Source: Planctomyces sp. (GTDB taxonomy: Bacteria; Planctomycetota; Planctomycetia; Planctomycetales; Planctomycetaceae). Taken from it: a stretch of 64,000 nucleotides of DNA. Within the stretch, counting starts at the first letter, position 1, and the number at the start of each line of letters is the position of its first letter. The translations under genes and the position numbers were made by a program. Below the pieces are notes generated by a model. It had not been told where the DNA came from. It ran no database searches and worked only from the letters and a program-made list of their open reading frames with translations. The stretch covers positions 126,001 to 190,000 of the forward strand of contig JAHBXW010000003.1 of NCBI GenBank assembly GCA_019636235.1, given 5' to 3'. Of the stretch, positions 36,495 through 50,849 are shown in pieces.

Positions 36495-37934
36495 ATGTCG
36501 GTTTCTGTCGCCGTCGCCGCAGGCTCGCCCGGGCGTCCAAGTTCGCCGGCTTGCCGAGCGGACGTCCGGACCCGACAATTCGCGCCACAGGAACCCGGAA
36601 TGTCGCGCGACTTCGAAGAACTCACCCCGCAGAACTTCTCGTTCAACAGCCCGCTGGGCTGGTGCCCATCGTGTCAGGGACTGGGCGTTGAACAGGGAAC
36701 GAACATCTCGGCCCTGATTCCCAACCCGGATCGCTCGCTGCGTGACGGCGCGGTTCTCGCCTGGCCAGACCCGAAAGCGAACCCGCTGTTCGCCGCGATG
36801 CTCGACGCCATTTCCGAGGCGACCGGCCTGCCGCTCGACGTGCCCTACCGGCAATTGGAGCCCCGCCTGCAACGTGTCGTGCTGTATGGTTGCGGCGACC
36901 GCTGGCTCGACGCGCGGTTGCCCGGCTCCGCCAGCTCGTCCCCTCCGGCGCTGCCGAAACAGACGGTGACGCCGACAACAGAGGTGGACGCGGCGCCCGA
37001 TGGCGACGCCCTCGAGGCCGCCAATCCGTCCCCCAGGCCGACCCGCGCCTCCGCGGCCCGCCGCAAACGCAAAGTCGACGACGCCCCGGAGACCGCCACT
37101 GCGTCCCCCCCTTCGTTTCGGTTCCAGTACAAGGGGCTCTACCCGGCGATCGAGGAAGCGACTCGCGTCTCATTCGAATATCGCCAGTCGCTGTCGGACC
37201 TCGTCGGCGAGACGACCTGCTCCGCCTGCCAGGGCACCCGCATTCGCGAGGACGCCGCCGCCGTCAAGCTGCGCGGCCTCACTCTGCCGCAGATCTGCCA
37301 GATGCCGCTGCGCGAGGCGCTCGAGTTCCTGCAGGGTTTGCAGCTCGAAGGGGAGGAACGCAAGATCGCCGGCGACCTGCTGCAGGAAGTCACGCACCGG
37401 TTGAAGTTCCTGGTCGACGTCGGCCTCGACTATCTGACGCTGGACCGCCCCATGCCGACGCTGTCGGGGGGCGAATCGCAGCGGATCCGGCTGGCCGGGC
37501 AGATCGGGCGGGCGCTGACCGGCGTCCTGTATGTGCTCGATGAGCCGACGATCGGCCTGCACCCGCGGGACAACCAACGGCTGATCGACGCGCTCCGCCG
37601 CCTGCGCGACCTGGGCAATACGGTCGTGCTGGTCGAGCATGATCGCGAAGTCCTGGACGCGGCCGACCGGCTGTACGATTTCGGTCCCGGTTCCGGGCGG
37701 CACGGCGGCCAGGTGGTCGCCTCCGGCGCTCCCCGCGAGTTCGTGAGCGGCCAGGTTGAAGGCTCATTGACCGCTGACTATCTGTCCGCGCGGAAAGTCA
37801 TCCCCATTCCCAAAACACGGCGGATGATTCGCCGTCAGCCGGTCGCCAATCCGCCGCCCGACGCGGACCCGCCTCCGCCGCCGCAAAGAAAAGCCCGACG
37901 GCCCGCGCGCCGCGCGAAATCGTCGCCAACCTGA
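36495..37934 (+). CDS. UvrA-like half ABC cassette without Walker A
   Basis: A 479-residue product matching only the middle of UvrA. Similarity begins near [26 protein letters not shown], continues through the second zinc CxxC ([11 protein letters not shown]), [18 protein letters not shown], the ABC signature [12 protein letters not shown] and the Walker B/D-loop [15 protein letters not shown], and ends with the H-loop VVLVEHD and a GGQVV segment. The Walker A lysine half, the UvrB-binding insert and the whole second ABC unit are missing, and upstream DNA encodes another gene. A 60-residue Ser/Pro/Ala/Arg-rich insert splits the domain, and the C-terminus is Pro/Arg-rich. The frame is unbroken, so it may be expressed. 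An ATG at 36600 (MSRDFEEL) with AGGA upstream is a good alternative start. Confidence 0.85.
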   Translation: MSVSVAVAAGSPGRPSSPACRADVRTRQFAPQEPGMSRDFEELTPQNFSFNSPLGWCPSCQGLGVEQGTNISALIPNPDRSLRDGAVLAWPDPKANPLFAAMLDAISEATGLPLDVPYRQLEPRLQRVVLYGCGDRWLDARLPGSASSSPPALPKQTVTPTTEVDAAPDGDALEAANPSPRPTRASAARRKRKVDDAPETATASPPSFRFQYKGLYPAIEEATRVSFEYRQSLSDLVGETTCSACQGTRIREDAAAVKLRGLTLPQICQMPLREALEFLQGLQLEGEERKIAGDLLQEVTHRLKFLVDVGLDYLTLDRPMPTLSGGESQRIRLAGQIGRALTGVLYVLDEPTIGLHPRDNQRLIDALRRLRDLGNTVVLVEHDREVLDAADRLYDFGPGSGRHGGQVVASGAPREFVSGQVEGSLTADYLSARKVIPIPKTRRMIRRQPVANPPPDADPPPPPQRKARRPARRAKSSPT

Positions 37935-38080
37935 ATCCCCCCCCGATTCCACGCGCCGAGCGTCCTCCCCTCCGCGCCTTCCGCCCGCCCTTCGCGATTT
38001 GACGACCGAATGGTTCGCGAAATGCATGTCGAAACCCGTTGGTTGACCGGGTCATCCATCACCGCCATCGTATCGGAGCC

Positions 38081-39307
38081 ATGCGAAACGTTCTGGGATT
38101 GATTCTGGCAGGAGGCAAGGGGTCCCGCCTCGAACCGCTCACCGTCGACCGCGCCAAGCCCGCCGTGCCCTTCGGCGGCATCTACCGCATCATCGACTTC
38201 ACCCTGTCGAACTGCATCAACAGCGGGCTCCGCAAGATCCTGGTGCTGACGCAGTACAAGGCCGCCAGCCTGGACCGCCACATCAACCGCGCCTGGCGGT
38301 TCCTGTGCCGCGAACTCGGCGAATTCGTCGACATCCTGCCCCCTCAGCAGCGGCTGGGCGAGCTGTGGTATCGCGGCACGGCCGACGCCGTCTATCAGAA
38401 CATCTACACGATCGAGCAATCCGACCCCGACACGATCCTGATCCTGTCCGGGGATCACGTCTACAAGATGGATTACTCGGAACTCGTCGCCGCGCACGTC
38501 GAGTCCGACGCTGACTGCACCATCGCCTGCCTCCCTGTCCCGCTTGCCGAGGGCACGCAGTTCGGCGTCATGGGCGTCGACCACGGCGGCTGGGTCCAGC
38601 GGTTCGACGAAAAGCCGGCCCAGCCTTTCTCGCTGCCGGACGATCCCACGCTCTGCCTGGCCTCGATGGGCGTTTACGTTTTCAAGGCCCGCGTGCTGTT
38701 CGAGGAGCTCTGCCGGGACGCGACGGTCCAGTCGAGCAATCATGATTTCGGCAAGGACCTCATCCCGGCCCTCATCCAGACGCACAAGGTGAAGGCCTAC
38801 GCCTTCCGGGACAAGAAGACCGGGCAGACCGCCTACTGGCGGGACGTCGGCACTCTGGATTCCTACTACGACGCCAACCGCGATCTGGTCTCGGTCAACC
38901 CGCAATTGAACCTGTACGAATCCGACTGGCCGATCCGCGGCTGGCATCCGCCGCTGCCGCCCCCCAAGTTCGTCTTCGCCCAGATGGCCTCCGACCCGCC
39001 GCGCGTCGGACAGGCCCTCGACAGCATGGTCTGCCCCGGCAGCATCATCTCCGGCGGGCGCGTCATCGGCTCGATCATCGCCAGCAACGTCCGCGTCAAC
39101 AGCTGGGCGACGGTCGAAGATTCGATCCTGTTCGAAGGCGTCGCCATCGGCCGGCACGCCCAGATCCGCCGCGCCATCATCGACAAGGGCGTCGCCATCC
39201 CCGAGCGCATGCGCATCGGCTACAACCGCGACGAAGACCTCTCCCGGGGCTTCGTCGTCACCGACAGCGGCGTCACCGTCATCGGCATGGAAGCGGACCT
39301 CACCTGA
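38081..39307 (+). CDS. glgC: Glucose-1-phosphate adenylyltransferase
   Basis: A 408-residue enzyme making ADP-glucose for glycogen synthesis. [24 protein letters not shown] is the nucleotide-binding loop, and [20 protein letters not shown] and [14 protein letters not shown] are diagnostic. The C-terminal left-handed beta-helix ([20 protein letters not shown]...) is present for allosteric control and tetramer contacts. The ATG at 38081 is preferred over the TTG at 38039. No other glycogen genes are adjacent; an acetyltransferase gene follows after 28 bases. Confidence 0.96.
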   Translation: MRNVLGLILAGGKGSRLEPLTVDRAKPAVPFGGIYRIIDFTLSNCINSGLRKILVLTQYKAASLDRHINRAWRFLCRELGEFVDILPPQQRLGELWYRGTADAVYQNIYTIEQSDPDTILILSGDHVYKMDYSELVAAHVESDADCTIACLPVPLAEGTQFGVMGVDHGGWVQRFDEKPAQPFSLPDDPTLCLASMGVYVFKARVLFEELCRDATVQSSNHDFGKDLIPALIQTHKVKAYAFRDKKTGQTAYWRDVGTLDSYYDANRDLVSVNPQLNLYESDWPIRGWHPPLPPPKFVFAQMASDPPRVGQALDSMVCPGSIISGGRVIGSIIASNVRVNSWATVEDSILFEGVAIGRHAQIRRAIIDKGVAIPERMRIGYNRDEDLSRGFVVTDSGVTVIGMEADLT

Positions 39308-39335
39308 TCCCCAGCGGCCCCGCCGGAGCTGCCCC

Positions 39336-39755
39336 GTGGCCGACAGCCCGACCGTCGATTACCAGCTCGAACCGCAGCTTTCCGCCGACGAATTCGTCGA
39401 CGTCCTCCGCCGCAGCACCCTCGCCGAGCGCCGCCCCGTCGACGACCCGCCCCGCATCGAGGGCATGCTCCGCGGCGCGGACGTCATCGCGACCGCCCGC
39501 ATCGCCGGCCAGCTCGTCGGCGTCTCCCGGGCGATCACCGATTCCCATTACTGCACGTACCTGTCGGACCTCGCGGTCGACCGCGAGCACCAGGGGCGCG
39601 GCATCGGCCGGGAACTCATCCGCCGCACGCACCAGGCCGCCGGCGAACAGACGACGCTGATCCTCATCGCGGCCCCCGCAGCCCGCTCCTACTACCCGCA
39701 TATCGGTCTCGAACCGCACGACTCCTGCTGGATCGTGCGCCCCGCGGCGCGCTGA
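39336..39755 (+). CDS. GNAT-family N-acetyltransferase
   Basis: A 139-residue protein. The acetyl-CoA-binding motif A is [18 protein letters not shown] (QGRGIG loop), preceded by the [13 protein letters not shown] strand and followed by the [14 protein letters not shown] motif B. The substrate is unknown. Start codon is GTG at 39336, the first in frame. It converges on queC, with six bases between the stops. Confidence 0.9.
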   Translation: MADSPTVDYQLEPQLSADEFVDVLRRSTLAERRPVDDPPRIEGMLRGADVIATARIAGQLVGVSRAITDSHYCTYLSDLAVDREHQGRGIGRELIRRTHQAAGEQTTLILIAAPAARSYYPHIGLEPHDSCWIVRPAAR

Positions 39756-39761
39756 ACCGCC

Positions 39762-40466
39762 TCAGCCCCGCGCCAGCGCCGGGTCGGCCAATCCCGCCTC
39801 CGCGAATCCCCGCGCCCGCAGCAGGCACGAATCGCACGCCCCGCACGGACGCCCCTCGGGGCCGGGGTCGTAACAACTGTGCGTCAGGCCGAAGTCCACG
39901 CCCAGCTCATTGCCCCGGCGGATGATCTCCGCCTTTGTCAGCGAGATCAGCGGCGTATGAATTCGGAACGTCCCCCGCCCCTCGACGCCCGCCTGCGTCG
40001 CCAGCTGCGCCAGCGTTTCAAACGCCGCGATGAACTCCGGGCGGCAGTCCGGATAGCCGCTGAAATCAATCGCGTTGACGCCGATGAACAGGTCAAAAGC
40101 TCCCAGCGTCTCCGCCCAGCCCAGGGCGACCGCCAGAAACACCGAGTTCCGCGCCGGCACATAGGTCGCCGGGATGCCGTCCCCCATCTCCGCCGCCGAC
40201 CGATGCTTGGGGACGTCGATGTCGGCCGTCAGCGCCGAGCCGCCAATCGCCCGGAGATCGAGCGGCACGACGACATGCCGCGCGGCCGACAACGACTCGG
40301 CCACGCGCCGCGCCGCATCGAGTTCGTGCCGATGCCGCTGGCCGTAATCGAACGACAGCGCATGACACTCGAACCCCGCCTGCCGGGCCTCGGCGAGCGC
40401 CGTCGCCGAATCGAGGCCGCCGCTCAACAGCACCACAGCGCGGCGGACAACACCTGCGTCAGACAT
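39762..40466 (-). CDS. queC: 7-cyano-7-deazaguanine synthase QueC
   Basis: A 234-residue ATP-dependent enzyme that makes preQ0, the precursor of queuosine. The PP-loop is SGGLDS at 15-20. [16 protein letters not shown], the [16 protein letters not shown] segment and [16 protein letters not shown] are typical. The zinc cysteines lie in HSCYDP and CGACDSC. It follows the NAD kinase gene by about 34 bases on the same strand. Confidence 0.97.
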   Translation of the reverse strand: MSDAGVVRRAVVLLSGGLDSATALAEARQAGFECHALSFDYGQRHRHELDAARRVAESLSAARHVVVPLDLRAIGGSALTADIDVPKHRSAAEMGDGIPATYVPARNSVFLAVALGWAETLGAFDLFIGVNAIDFSGYPDCRPEFIAAFETLAQLATQAGVEGRGTFRIHTPLISLTKAEIIRRGNELGVDFGLTHSCYDPGPEGRPCGACDSCLLRARGFAEAGLADPALARG

Positions 40467-40500
40467 CAGCGAATCCCATTCTCCAGACGCGGCCCGACCG

Positions 40501-41370
40501 TCATTCGGACTTCAGCCGCTGATACCGCGGCTGGCCCCCCCACCCGAGCTTGCGGTGGAGCGCCGCGTAATAACTGTGGCCCGGCAGTCGCACGAGCTGG
40601 AACATCACCGGCGCCCGGCGGATCACGATCCGATCCCCCCGCGACACGGGCGTGCGGATCTGCCCGTCGATGACCAGCATCACCCCCTCGTTGGCGTGCG
40701 GCGCCCGCAGTTCATACACGCGGTCCGCATGTTCGACGAGCGGACGGTTCGTCAGCGTGTGCGGGCAGATGGGCGTCACCACAAACGCCAGCAGATCCTG
40801 GGCCAGGATCGGTCCGCCGGCGGACAGGCTGTGCGCCGTCGATCCCACCGGCGTGCTGACGATCACGCCGTCCCCCGTGTAGGTCGTGATGCGCTCGCCG
40901 TCGATGGCGAGTTCGATGTCGGTCAGCGACAGCGAACCGGCGGCGAGGATCGAGGCTTCGTTCAGCCCCAGATGCCGCTCGACGCGCCCGTCCGCCTGGT
41001 GGTGCTCACAGGCGAACATCAGGTGCTGAACGACGCGAAAGTTGCGGGCCGCCAGGTGCGTCAGGCAGGCCTCGAACTCGGTGGGGGCGACATCGGCGAG
41101 AAAGCCCAGCCGGCCGAGGTTGACGCCCAGGATGGGCAACTGCCGTTCGCCAAAGTGCCGGCAGGCGCGAAGGATGGCGCCGTCTCCGCCGAGGACGATC
41201 GCCAGGTCGGCGTCGATTTCATGGGGCGTGGCGTCGTCGGTGATGGCCACGCCGGCGAGTTCGATCCCTTTGCGTTTCAGGAGCACGCGCTCCAGGTCGC
41301 GCCAGGCGGACTGGACGCGCTCGGACTGATCGCGTGCAAGGACGAAAACGCGGACAGGGCCGGCGGCCAT
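40501..41370 (-). CDS. nadK: NAD kinase
   Basis: A 289-residue enzyme that phosphorylates NAD to NADP. GGDG at 61-64 is the catalytic loop, [11 protein letters not shown] and LNEASILA follow, and [17 protein letters not shown] is the conserved NAD-binding region. The C-terminal domain ends with [12 protein letters not shown] and VIDGQ. ATG at 41370 gives the normal start. It probably leads a two-gene unit with queC. Confidence 0.96.
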   Translation of the reverse strand: MAAGPVRVFVLARDQSERVQSAWRDLERVLLKRKGIELAGVAITDDATPHEIDADLAIVLGGDGAILRACRHFGERQLPILGVNLGRLGFLADVAPTEFEACLTHLAARNFRVVQHLMFACEHHQADGRVERHLGLNEASILAAGSLSLTDIELAIDGERITTYTGDGVIVSTPVGSTAHSLSAGGPILAQDLLAFVVTPICPHTLTNRPLVEHADRVYELRAPHANEGVMLVIDGQIRTPVSRGDRIVIRRAPVMFQLVRLPGHSYYAALHRKLGWGGQPRYQRLKSE

Positions 41371-41836
41371 CGGGAGTCAATCCGGAGGGGAAACCATCGC
41401 TCTGGGACCGCAGTCTACCAGACGGGGGGAACGCCGTCCCGCGTTCACGCCGCCGGCTTGCAGAGGGGGAACTCAGAGCGTCTCCGGGCGGCCAGACGTC
41501 GCTGCGCCCGCGCCAGATAAACCAGTCTTCAGACGACGGCCGAAACCCCGGGACGGTGTGGCCGAACCGCAGCGCACGGGAGGGCGCGAACTCCAGAAAG
41601 TGTCTCGCCCTGTAGGCGCATGTTCCCGGCAAATGGAATCCGCACCAGATGCCGCTTGACGCCTCCGGCCGGTCGGGAACAATCGGGGCGCTCGCGCTCC
41701 CGACGTCGGAGAACGCGACGTCAGCTCGACGCCTGCCAGGCGTCGGGGCAGCCCAATGCAGGCACGGTTTTCGGCCAACGCCTCGACCCGGGGTTCTCCT
41801 CGAGGTCGCGGCCCGCCGGAAGGAAGGACATCAGAC
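41371..41836. other. Divergent intergenic region with a dyad
   Basis: About 466 bases between nadK and the carbonic anhydrase gene. Short open frames here are Arg/Pro-rich and unconvincing. One perfect dyad (GACGCCTG-C-CAGGCGTC at 41728-41744) lies about 92 bases before the carbonic anhydrase start. No RNA gene or repeat array was seen. Confidence 0.45.
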
Positions 41837-42508
41837 GTGCAGAAGCTGATCCAGGGAATCCATCAGTTCCAGCAGAAGAACTTCCGCTCGCTTCAGCAAC
41901 TGTTCGAAGAGCTTGCGCAGCGCCAGACCCCCGACACGCTGTTCATCACCTGTTCCGATTCCCGCATCGACCCCAACCTGCTGACTCGTTCACAGCCAGG
42001 CGACCTGTTCATTCTGCGGAACGCGGGGAACATTGTTCCGCCGCATGGCGCGGCGAACGGCGGCGAGGCGGCCACGATTGAGTTCGCCGTGGCCGGCCTG
42101 GGCGTCAAGGACATCATCATCTGCGGACATTCCCATTGCGGCGCCATGAAGGGGCTGCTCAACCCGTCCATGCTGAACTCGCTGCCGGAAACGGCGGCAT
42201 GGCTGCAGCATGCGGAGACAACACGGCGGATCATGCGGGAGAATTACCCGGACCTCGACGCCGAGAAGCAGTTGACAGCGACGATCGAGGAGAACGTGCT
42301 GGTCCAGTTGGAGAACCTGCGGACGCTGCCGGCGGTGGCCTCGCGGCTGGTGAAGGGCGACCTGAAGCTGCACGGCTGGGTGTACAAGATCGAAACGGGC
42401 GAGGTGTTCGCGTACGACGTCGACTGCGGCCAGTTCGTGCCGGTCGCCGAATACCAGTATCCGCCCAGCGAGGCGGCCGTCCGGCGGCGCACAACCGGCG
42501 CGATCTGA
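41837..42508 (+). CDS. Beta-class carbonic anhydrase
   Basis: A 223-residue zinc enzyme interconverting CO2 and bicarbonate. Zinc ligands are C39 in CSDSR (39-43), H98 and C101 in [11 protein letters not shown]41 and R43 form the conserved dyad. Start: GTG at 41837 with AGGAAGGA upstream, giving [12 protein letters not shown] as in relatives; an ATG further upstream adds 27 disordered residues. The gene stands alone, divergent from nadK and convergent with the DinB-type gene. Confidence 0.94.
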   Translation: MQKLIQGIHQFQQKNFRSLQQLFEELAQRQTPDTLFITCSDSRIDPNLLTRSQPGDLFILRNAGNIVPPHGAANGGEAATIEFAVAGLGVKDIIICGHSHCGAMKGLLNPSMLNSLPETAAWLQHAETTRRIMRENYPDLDAEKQLTATIEENVLVQLENLRTLPAVASRLVKGDLKLHGWVYKIETGEVFAYDVDCGQFVPVAEYQYPPSEAAVRRRTTGAI

Positions 42509-42614
42509 CGCCCCGGTCTCCAACGTTCGTTTGCTTCCGCAACGCCGCCGCGCCGGGAGCGAACACAGACCTTCCGGGACTGTCGTCCCCGGCGCGACGC
42601 CGACCGGCCCGGCT

Positions 42615-43082
42615 CTACACCCCCAGCGCGCGGCGTTTCTCGTCAATGAACCGCACGTGGTGGGGCAGGTGTCCCGCGGCGCGGGCGAGGAACTGCTCCA
42701 GCGTCAGCGGCCCCGCTTCCGAGTGCACCCCCTTCCGCGCAAAGGCCTCGGGGGGCAGACTTCTTAGAATGCGCGTCGTCGACCGCCGCACCGACTCGAT
42801 CACCGCCAGCTCCTCTTCCAGGTCGCGGGCGTCATAACGCAGCCGCGCAGCGAACAGCGTCTCGTCGTATCCGGGCAGTCGCGGTTCCTGGAGTGCGACG
42901 ACCAGCTTCATCCGGTCCGAGCTGATCGTCTCGAAGTCCGCGACGTGGCACACGACCTCCAGCACCGACCATGTCCCGGGAACCGGGTGCGCGGCGAGCT
43001 GATCGGGCGTCAAACCTCGCACCGACTGCCGCAGAAGTTTCGGACCAGCGGCATATTCTTCGAGCAGCGAGGCGACGGACAT
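42615..43082 (-). CDS. DinB-family metal-dependent protein
   Basis: A 155-residue four-helix-bundle protein. Histidines for the metal site are in VCHVADFE and in AAGHLPHHVRFID, and GTWSVLEVVCHVADFE is a typical DinB/YfiT segment. Members include thiol-dependent transferases; the substrate is unknown. It lies 75 bases after the S9 peptidase gene and may be cotranscribed. Confidence 0.88.
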   Translation of the reverse strand: MSVASLLEEYAAGPKLLRQSVRGLTPDQLAAHPVPGTWSVLEVVCHVADFETISSDRMKLVVALQEPRLPGYDETLFAARLRYDARDLEEELAVIESVRRSTTRILRSLPPEAFARKGVHSEAGPLTLEQFLARAAGHLPHHVRFIDEKRRALGV

Positions 43083-43157
43083 TCGCTCTGCCTTTCATCA
43101 AAATGTCGATTGCACTTCCCGCCGGCCGGTCGCCGGCCTTCGCCGGGAGGGACGCCC

Positions 43158-45680
<2,523 letters not shown>

Positions 45681-45964
45681 CAGCGGCACTCCGGAATTCG
45701 CACCTTCGAGTCGATCCCGGCTGCGAGTCGCCGGGCGGAAGCAGGCATCATCGGCCGAGAGTCGTTCCGGCCACAACTCAGCGGCGGCGGATCCGCGCCG
45801 GGACGGCGATCCCGTGAATTCGGGCGAACTTTCCGGCGGCTCGTTTGTCGAATCCGGGCGATCTGCTGAAATAGCGGTTTTCCCGCCGTCCCGATCCTGA
45901 CCCGCCGGATCGCCCCGTCGGGGATCGAGTTCCCGCCCCTCCTGACATCGCGCCCACCGTCGAC

Positions 45965-47644
<1,680 letters not shown>

Positions 47645-47804
47645 GGCCGCGGCGAAACGACTTCACCCTCACGGCGGCAACCAGCGGATCTCAAACCGGG
47701 CGGCGAGCAATCGCTGCCCGGTTGATTCGGCCTGCCGGGCGCGCAAGAAAATCCGGACCCGCGCCGCGCGCTGCGAGTCGACACGCCTTGGATCAGCGCC
47801 GTTC

Positions 47805-48044
47805 TCAGCTCAAGGACGACGGCGGGTGCAGCATGTCCAGCTGTCGCGCTGCGTAGCGCGTCAGCGCCTGGACCGCCACCCGGATCCGTTTGCCGGTCAA
47901 GGGGTCCAGGAGGCCGAATTCCCCATGCTCCAGATCGTCGTCCCGCTCCAGGCGGTCTCGCCCCAGCAGCCGGCCGACAAACACCGCCGGATCCACCAGG
48001 TCGCGCTCCTGCGAGCGATCGTGCAGGGCAAGTTCAGAAGTCAT
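47805..48044 (-). CDS. Small hypothetical protein
   Basis: A 79-residue product from the ATG at 48044 (MTSELALHDRSQERDL). Charged N-terminal half, then FGLLDPLTGKRIRVAVQALTRYAARQLD. No family recognised. Composition is less Arg-biased than a typical shadow frame, but support is modest. It lies about 255 bases after miaA on the same strand. Confidence 0.45.
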   Translation of the reverse strand: MTSELALHDRSQERDLVDPAVFVGRLLGRDRLERDDDLEHGEFGLLDPLTGKRIRVAVQALTRYAARQLDMLHPPSSLS

Positions 48045-48299
48045 AAAGAACCGTCGTCGTGACAGCAGCGGTTCGCGGACTTCCCTGGCTGCGAATTCGG
48101 GACCAAACACTTGCCGACTCCTGCCGGCAAACAACGCTCGTCCACACTGCCTGCTGAGGTATTCGTCGCGGCGGGTCTTGCACCGTCCGCCACTGAGGCC
48201 AATTTTATCCCGGGCCTCGAACGGCCGCCAGCATGTCGGGCGAATTCCCGCCCCCGGGAGAATCGCCGCAGGTCGCCCCGCCCTTCCTGGCGCGGCTCC

Positions 48300-49256
48300 T
48301 CAGTGGCGGTTCGCGGCCTGCCCCAGACGCGCCAGCCGCATCGCAACCTCTTCTGCTGACTCGGCTCCCGTCAACGGCGCCGGCCGGCACTCCACGAGAT
48401 TCCGGAACCAGGTCTCCTGGCGTTTCGCGAACTGCCGGGTTCGCGTCTGAACGGTCTCTACCGCCTGCGCCAGCGTCGCCTCTCCAGCGAGATGTTCGAG
48501 CACTTCCTTATAGCCCAGGCCTTGCGCGGCCGTTCGACCCAGGCCCAGCGGCCCCCCCGCCAGTCGACGGACTTCATCCACCAGCCCCGCTGAAAACATC
48601 GACTCGACGCGCCGATTGATCCGGTCGTGCAGCCAGCTTCGCGGGGGCGACAGCCAGAACACCCGTCGGGGGCGCTCGGACTCCGGCAGCGGTTCCTCAC
48701 GCTGCTGCTCGGACGCCGGCTGGCCCGTGAGCCGATGAATCTCCAGAGCCCGGACCACCCGCCGCACGTCCCGCGGCGACAGCCGCGCGGCCGACGAGGG
48801 GTCGACCTCCGCCAGTCGACGATGCAGCGCTTCCGGGGACAACTCCCGCGCCAGCCCCTCGAGTTCCTCTCGTAGCAGCGGATCGGCCGCAGGACCTTCG
48901 AACACTCCCCGCAGCACGGCCCGCAGGTACAACCCCGTGCCTCCCACGAACAGCGGGGTGCGGCCCCGATTCAGCACTTCCGCACAGACTTGCGCGGCCG
49001 CCTCCAGGTAGTCGGCCACGCTGAAGCGGTCCGCGGGATCGACGATGTCGATCAGGTGATGCGGGACGCCCTGACGTTCGTCGAGAGTCGGCTTGGCGGT
49101 GCCGATGTCCATGCCGCGATACACGGCCATGGAATCGAGCGACAGGATTTCCGCGTTAATCCGGCGGGCCAGCGCGACTCCCGCGGCCGTCTTGCCGGAG
49201 GCGGTGGCGCCGGCCAGGAACCAGCAGCGGCGAAGAACATGAGAATCGAGACGCAT
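48300..49256 (-). CDS. miaA: tRNA dimethylallyltransferase MiaA
   Basis: A 318-residue enzyme that adds the isopentenyl group to A37 of tRNAs reading UNN codons. The P-loop is GATASGKT at 16-23. DSMAVYRGMDIGTAKP, HHLIDIVDP, VGGTGLYLRAVL and QTRTRQFAKRQETWFRN are diagnostic. ATG at 49256 (MRLDSHVLRR) is preferred over an in-frame extension upstream. It follows the pilin-like gene after a hairpin. Confidence 0.96.
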   Translation of the reverse strand: MRLDSHVLRRCWFLAGATASGKTAAGVALARRINAEILSLDSMAVYRGMDIGTAKPTLDERQGVPHHLIDIVDPADRFSVADYLEAAAQVCAEVLNRGRTPLFVGGTGLYLRAVLRGVFEGPAADPLLREELEGLARELSPEALHRRLAEVDPSSAARLSPRDVRRVVRALEIHRLTGQPASEQQREEPLPESERPRRVFWLSPPRSWLHDRINRRVESMFSAGLVDEVRRLAGGPLGLGRTAAQGLGYKEVLEHLAGEATLAQAVETVQTRTRQFAKRQETWFRNLVECRPAPLTGAESAEEVAMRLARLGQAANRH

Positions 49257-49337
49257 GGCGGATCGCCGCCCAGTAGAACAGATGTCGCGGCCGCGAACGA
49301 GGGCCGCGGACGCGTACGGCGATCGCCGCAAAACGCC

Positions 49338-49375
49338 GATCGCCGCGGCAGGAGACGAATCCCGTCGCGGCGATC
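49338..49375 (-). terminator. Hairpin after the pilin-like gene
   Basis: GATCGCCGCG (49338-49347) and CGCGGCGATC (49366-49375) form a perfect 10-bp stem with an 18-nt loop, 40 bases after the stop at 49416 and 80 before the miaA start. No T-run is present, so if it terminates it is imperfect. Several GGCGATCG motifs cluster here. Confidence 0.4.
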
Positions 49376-49415
49376 GAATGGTTGGAATCAGTTGCGATTC
49401 AAAAGCGAATCCGGA

Positions 49416-49769
49416 TCAACGGCCGCGGCCGTGGCCGCCATGTCCGCCCCGCTTCGGAGCTTCCGGCATCGGGCGGTCGCAGGCCAGGTCGCACTGGTTG
49501 TTGTCGCAGTCATCGGCGACGTCAGTGAACGCCGAGCCGGCGAACCACGAACCGCACTTCGAGCCGCACTTGTCGGCCGAGAACCCGGAGAAGCAATAGC
49601 TCTGATTGAGGCTGCCGACCGCGTCGGCGACGTCATTGAGTTCCTGCACGACGGCGTGCTGGATCTCGCTGAGCCCGACAACCAGGCCGATGACGAGAAT
49701 GGTGGCGACGAGGACCAGCTCGGCGGAGACGATGAAGCCGGCTTCGTCCTGGAGAAGGCGATTCAACAT
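49416..49769 (-). CDS. Pilin-like small membrane protein with Cys-rich tail
   Basis: A 117-residue product. MLNRLLQDEAGFIVSAELVLVATI... has the layout of a Flp/TadE-type prepilin: a short charged leader, Gly11, then a hydrophobic helix with Glu17, at +6 from Gly rather than the usual +5. A helical region (SEIQHAVVQELNDVADAVGSLNQSY) follows. Six cysteines at 59, 68, 72, 88, 93 and 97 and a Gly/His/Arg-rich end complete it. I recall similar short proteins in planctomycete genomes, often mis-annotated. The ATG at 49769 is the only sensible start. It may be a substrate of one of the two prepilin peptidases in the window. Confidence 0.8.
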   Translation of the reverse strand: MLNRLLQDEAGFIVSAELVLVATILVIGLVVGLSEIQHAVVQELNDVADAVGSLNQSYCFSGFSADKCGSKCGSWFAGSAFTDVADDCDNNQCDLACDRPMPEAPKRGGHGGHGRGR

Positions 49770-50411
49770 GGTGGCAATTCCCTGAGTATTTTGACGTGTG
49801 AGACATACCGCAGTCCCTCGGCCCGAAAGCCGGGGGGCGTCCGCCGAACGCCGTTCCGCGCCCGCCTTGCACTCGGACGCGGTTCGAACGTTCGAAAGAC
49901 CAGCCACACGGCCGAAACCGTGCGATCAATGCGAACCCCGGGGACCAATCCGAGGTTCCAGTTCTTCCTGCAGGGAAGCGGATGGCAACGCGTGTCGGAT
50001 GACCGTCCGAAGTTGTCGCTGTCCGTGCGGGAGGAGAAAGCAGGCGATGTGCCGCTCGGGTGAACGCAGGCCGTGCCGGAGGCCGAAAAACCATGCCGTC
50101 CCGGCGGAGATCGGCGACGTAACTTGCTTTACATCAGCACCTTACTCCAGGCATTAACAATTCGCCCGGGGCGCGCTCAAGTTCGCTGGCGCGGGCCAGC
50201 GGACCGACGGAAACGTTCAGCCACCTTGGCGCTGTGTACACAACATCGTTTCGAGGGGCATGCGCCAGACCTGCCTGAAGGAGTCGCCGCGATCAAGGCT
50301 TCGAGCGTTCCCGTCGGCAGGATGCGCCCAGCCCCCTCTTGACCCCGTCAGCCCGCCGGCCGACGATGAGCGACAGTTCAAGGCATCCCAGTTCCAGAGC
50401 ACCCCGCCGAC
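49770..50411. other. Intergenic region, no gene seen
   Basis: About 642 bases between the divergent pilin-like gene and the Cys/His-rich lipoprotein candidate. Open frames here are Arg/Pro-rich shadows. A locally AT-rich patch near 50120-50165 is the best place for a promoter, but no clear -35/-10 pair was found. Confidence 0.45.
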
Positions 50412-50849
50412 ATGGCCGCGTCGGTTCTCAGTTCGCTGCTCCTCGCCGCGACGCTGTTGCACAGCGTCCTGGGCTGCTGCTGGCATCACGTCCACGCGGC
50501 GCCTGCAAATGCAGCTCGTGTTTCAGCGGCGCCGATAGCCCGCTGTTGCGGCGCTCGGCATCGAGCACCGCCGCACGCCGCGGCGCCAGCCCGGCCCGCG
50601 TCGCCCGCAGGCGACATCCCGTCATTTCCGGAGGAACCGGCCGAGAACTGCCCCGAAGGCCGGTGCGCGTGGGTTGCCGTCGAAATTCGGACGTCCGTCG
50701 AGACTTCGCCGGAATCCGGCCTGTGCGAAGTCCGCCGCGCTCAGCTTCCCCGGCGCTGCTCGGCGGCCGCCGCACCGGCGACCTCGACTGGCGATCGAGG
50801 CCGACCCCCGACCGCCAGCCGGTCGATTCTTCAGGTCTGGCAGATCTAG
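50412..50849 (+). CDS. Cys/His-rich exported protein of the metal-efflux operon
   Basis: A 145-residue product. A hydrophobic leader (VLSSLLLAATLLHSVLGC) ends in VLGC, a passable lipobox, at once followed by CWHHVH. Further Cys and His residues follow (RCCGARHRAPPHA), then Pro/Ala/Ser-rich sequence. No family is known to me. Position 142 bases ahead of the metal RND adaptor gene, on the same strand, and the metal-binding residues suggest a periplasmic metal-binding or sensing role. An overlapping longer frame lacks a signal peptide. Confidence 0.6.
   Translation: MAASVLSSLLLAATLLHSVLGCCWHHVHAAPANAARVSAAPIARCCGARHRAPPHAAAPARPASPAGDIPSFPEEPAENCPEGRCAWVAVEIRTSVETSPESGLCEVRRAQLPRRCSAAAAPATSTGDRGRPPTASRSILQVWQI

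Noticed and set aside
49321-49375. Clustered GGCGATCG motifs as a repeat family
   Set aside because: Only a few copies in a GC-rich gap, and part of a simple hairpin; no array seen elsewhere.
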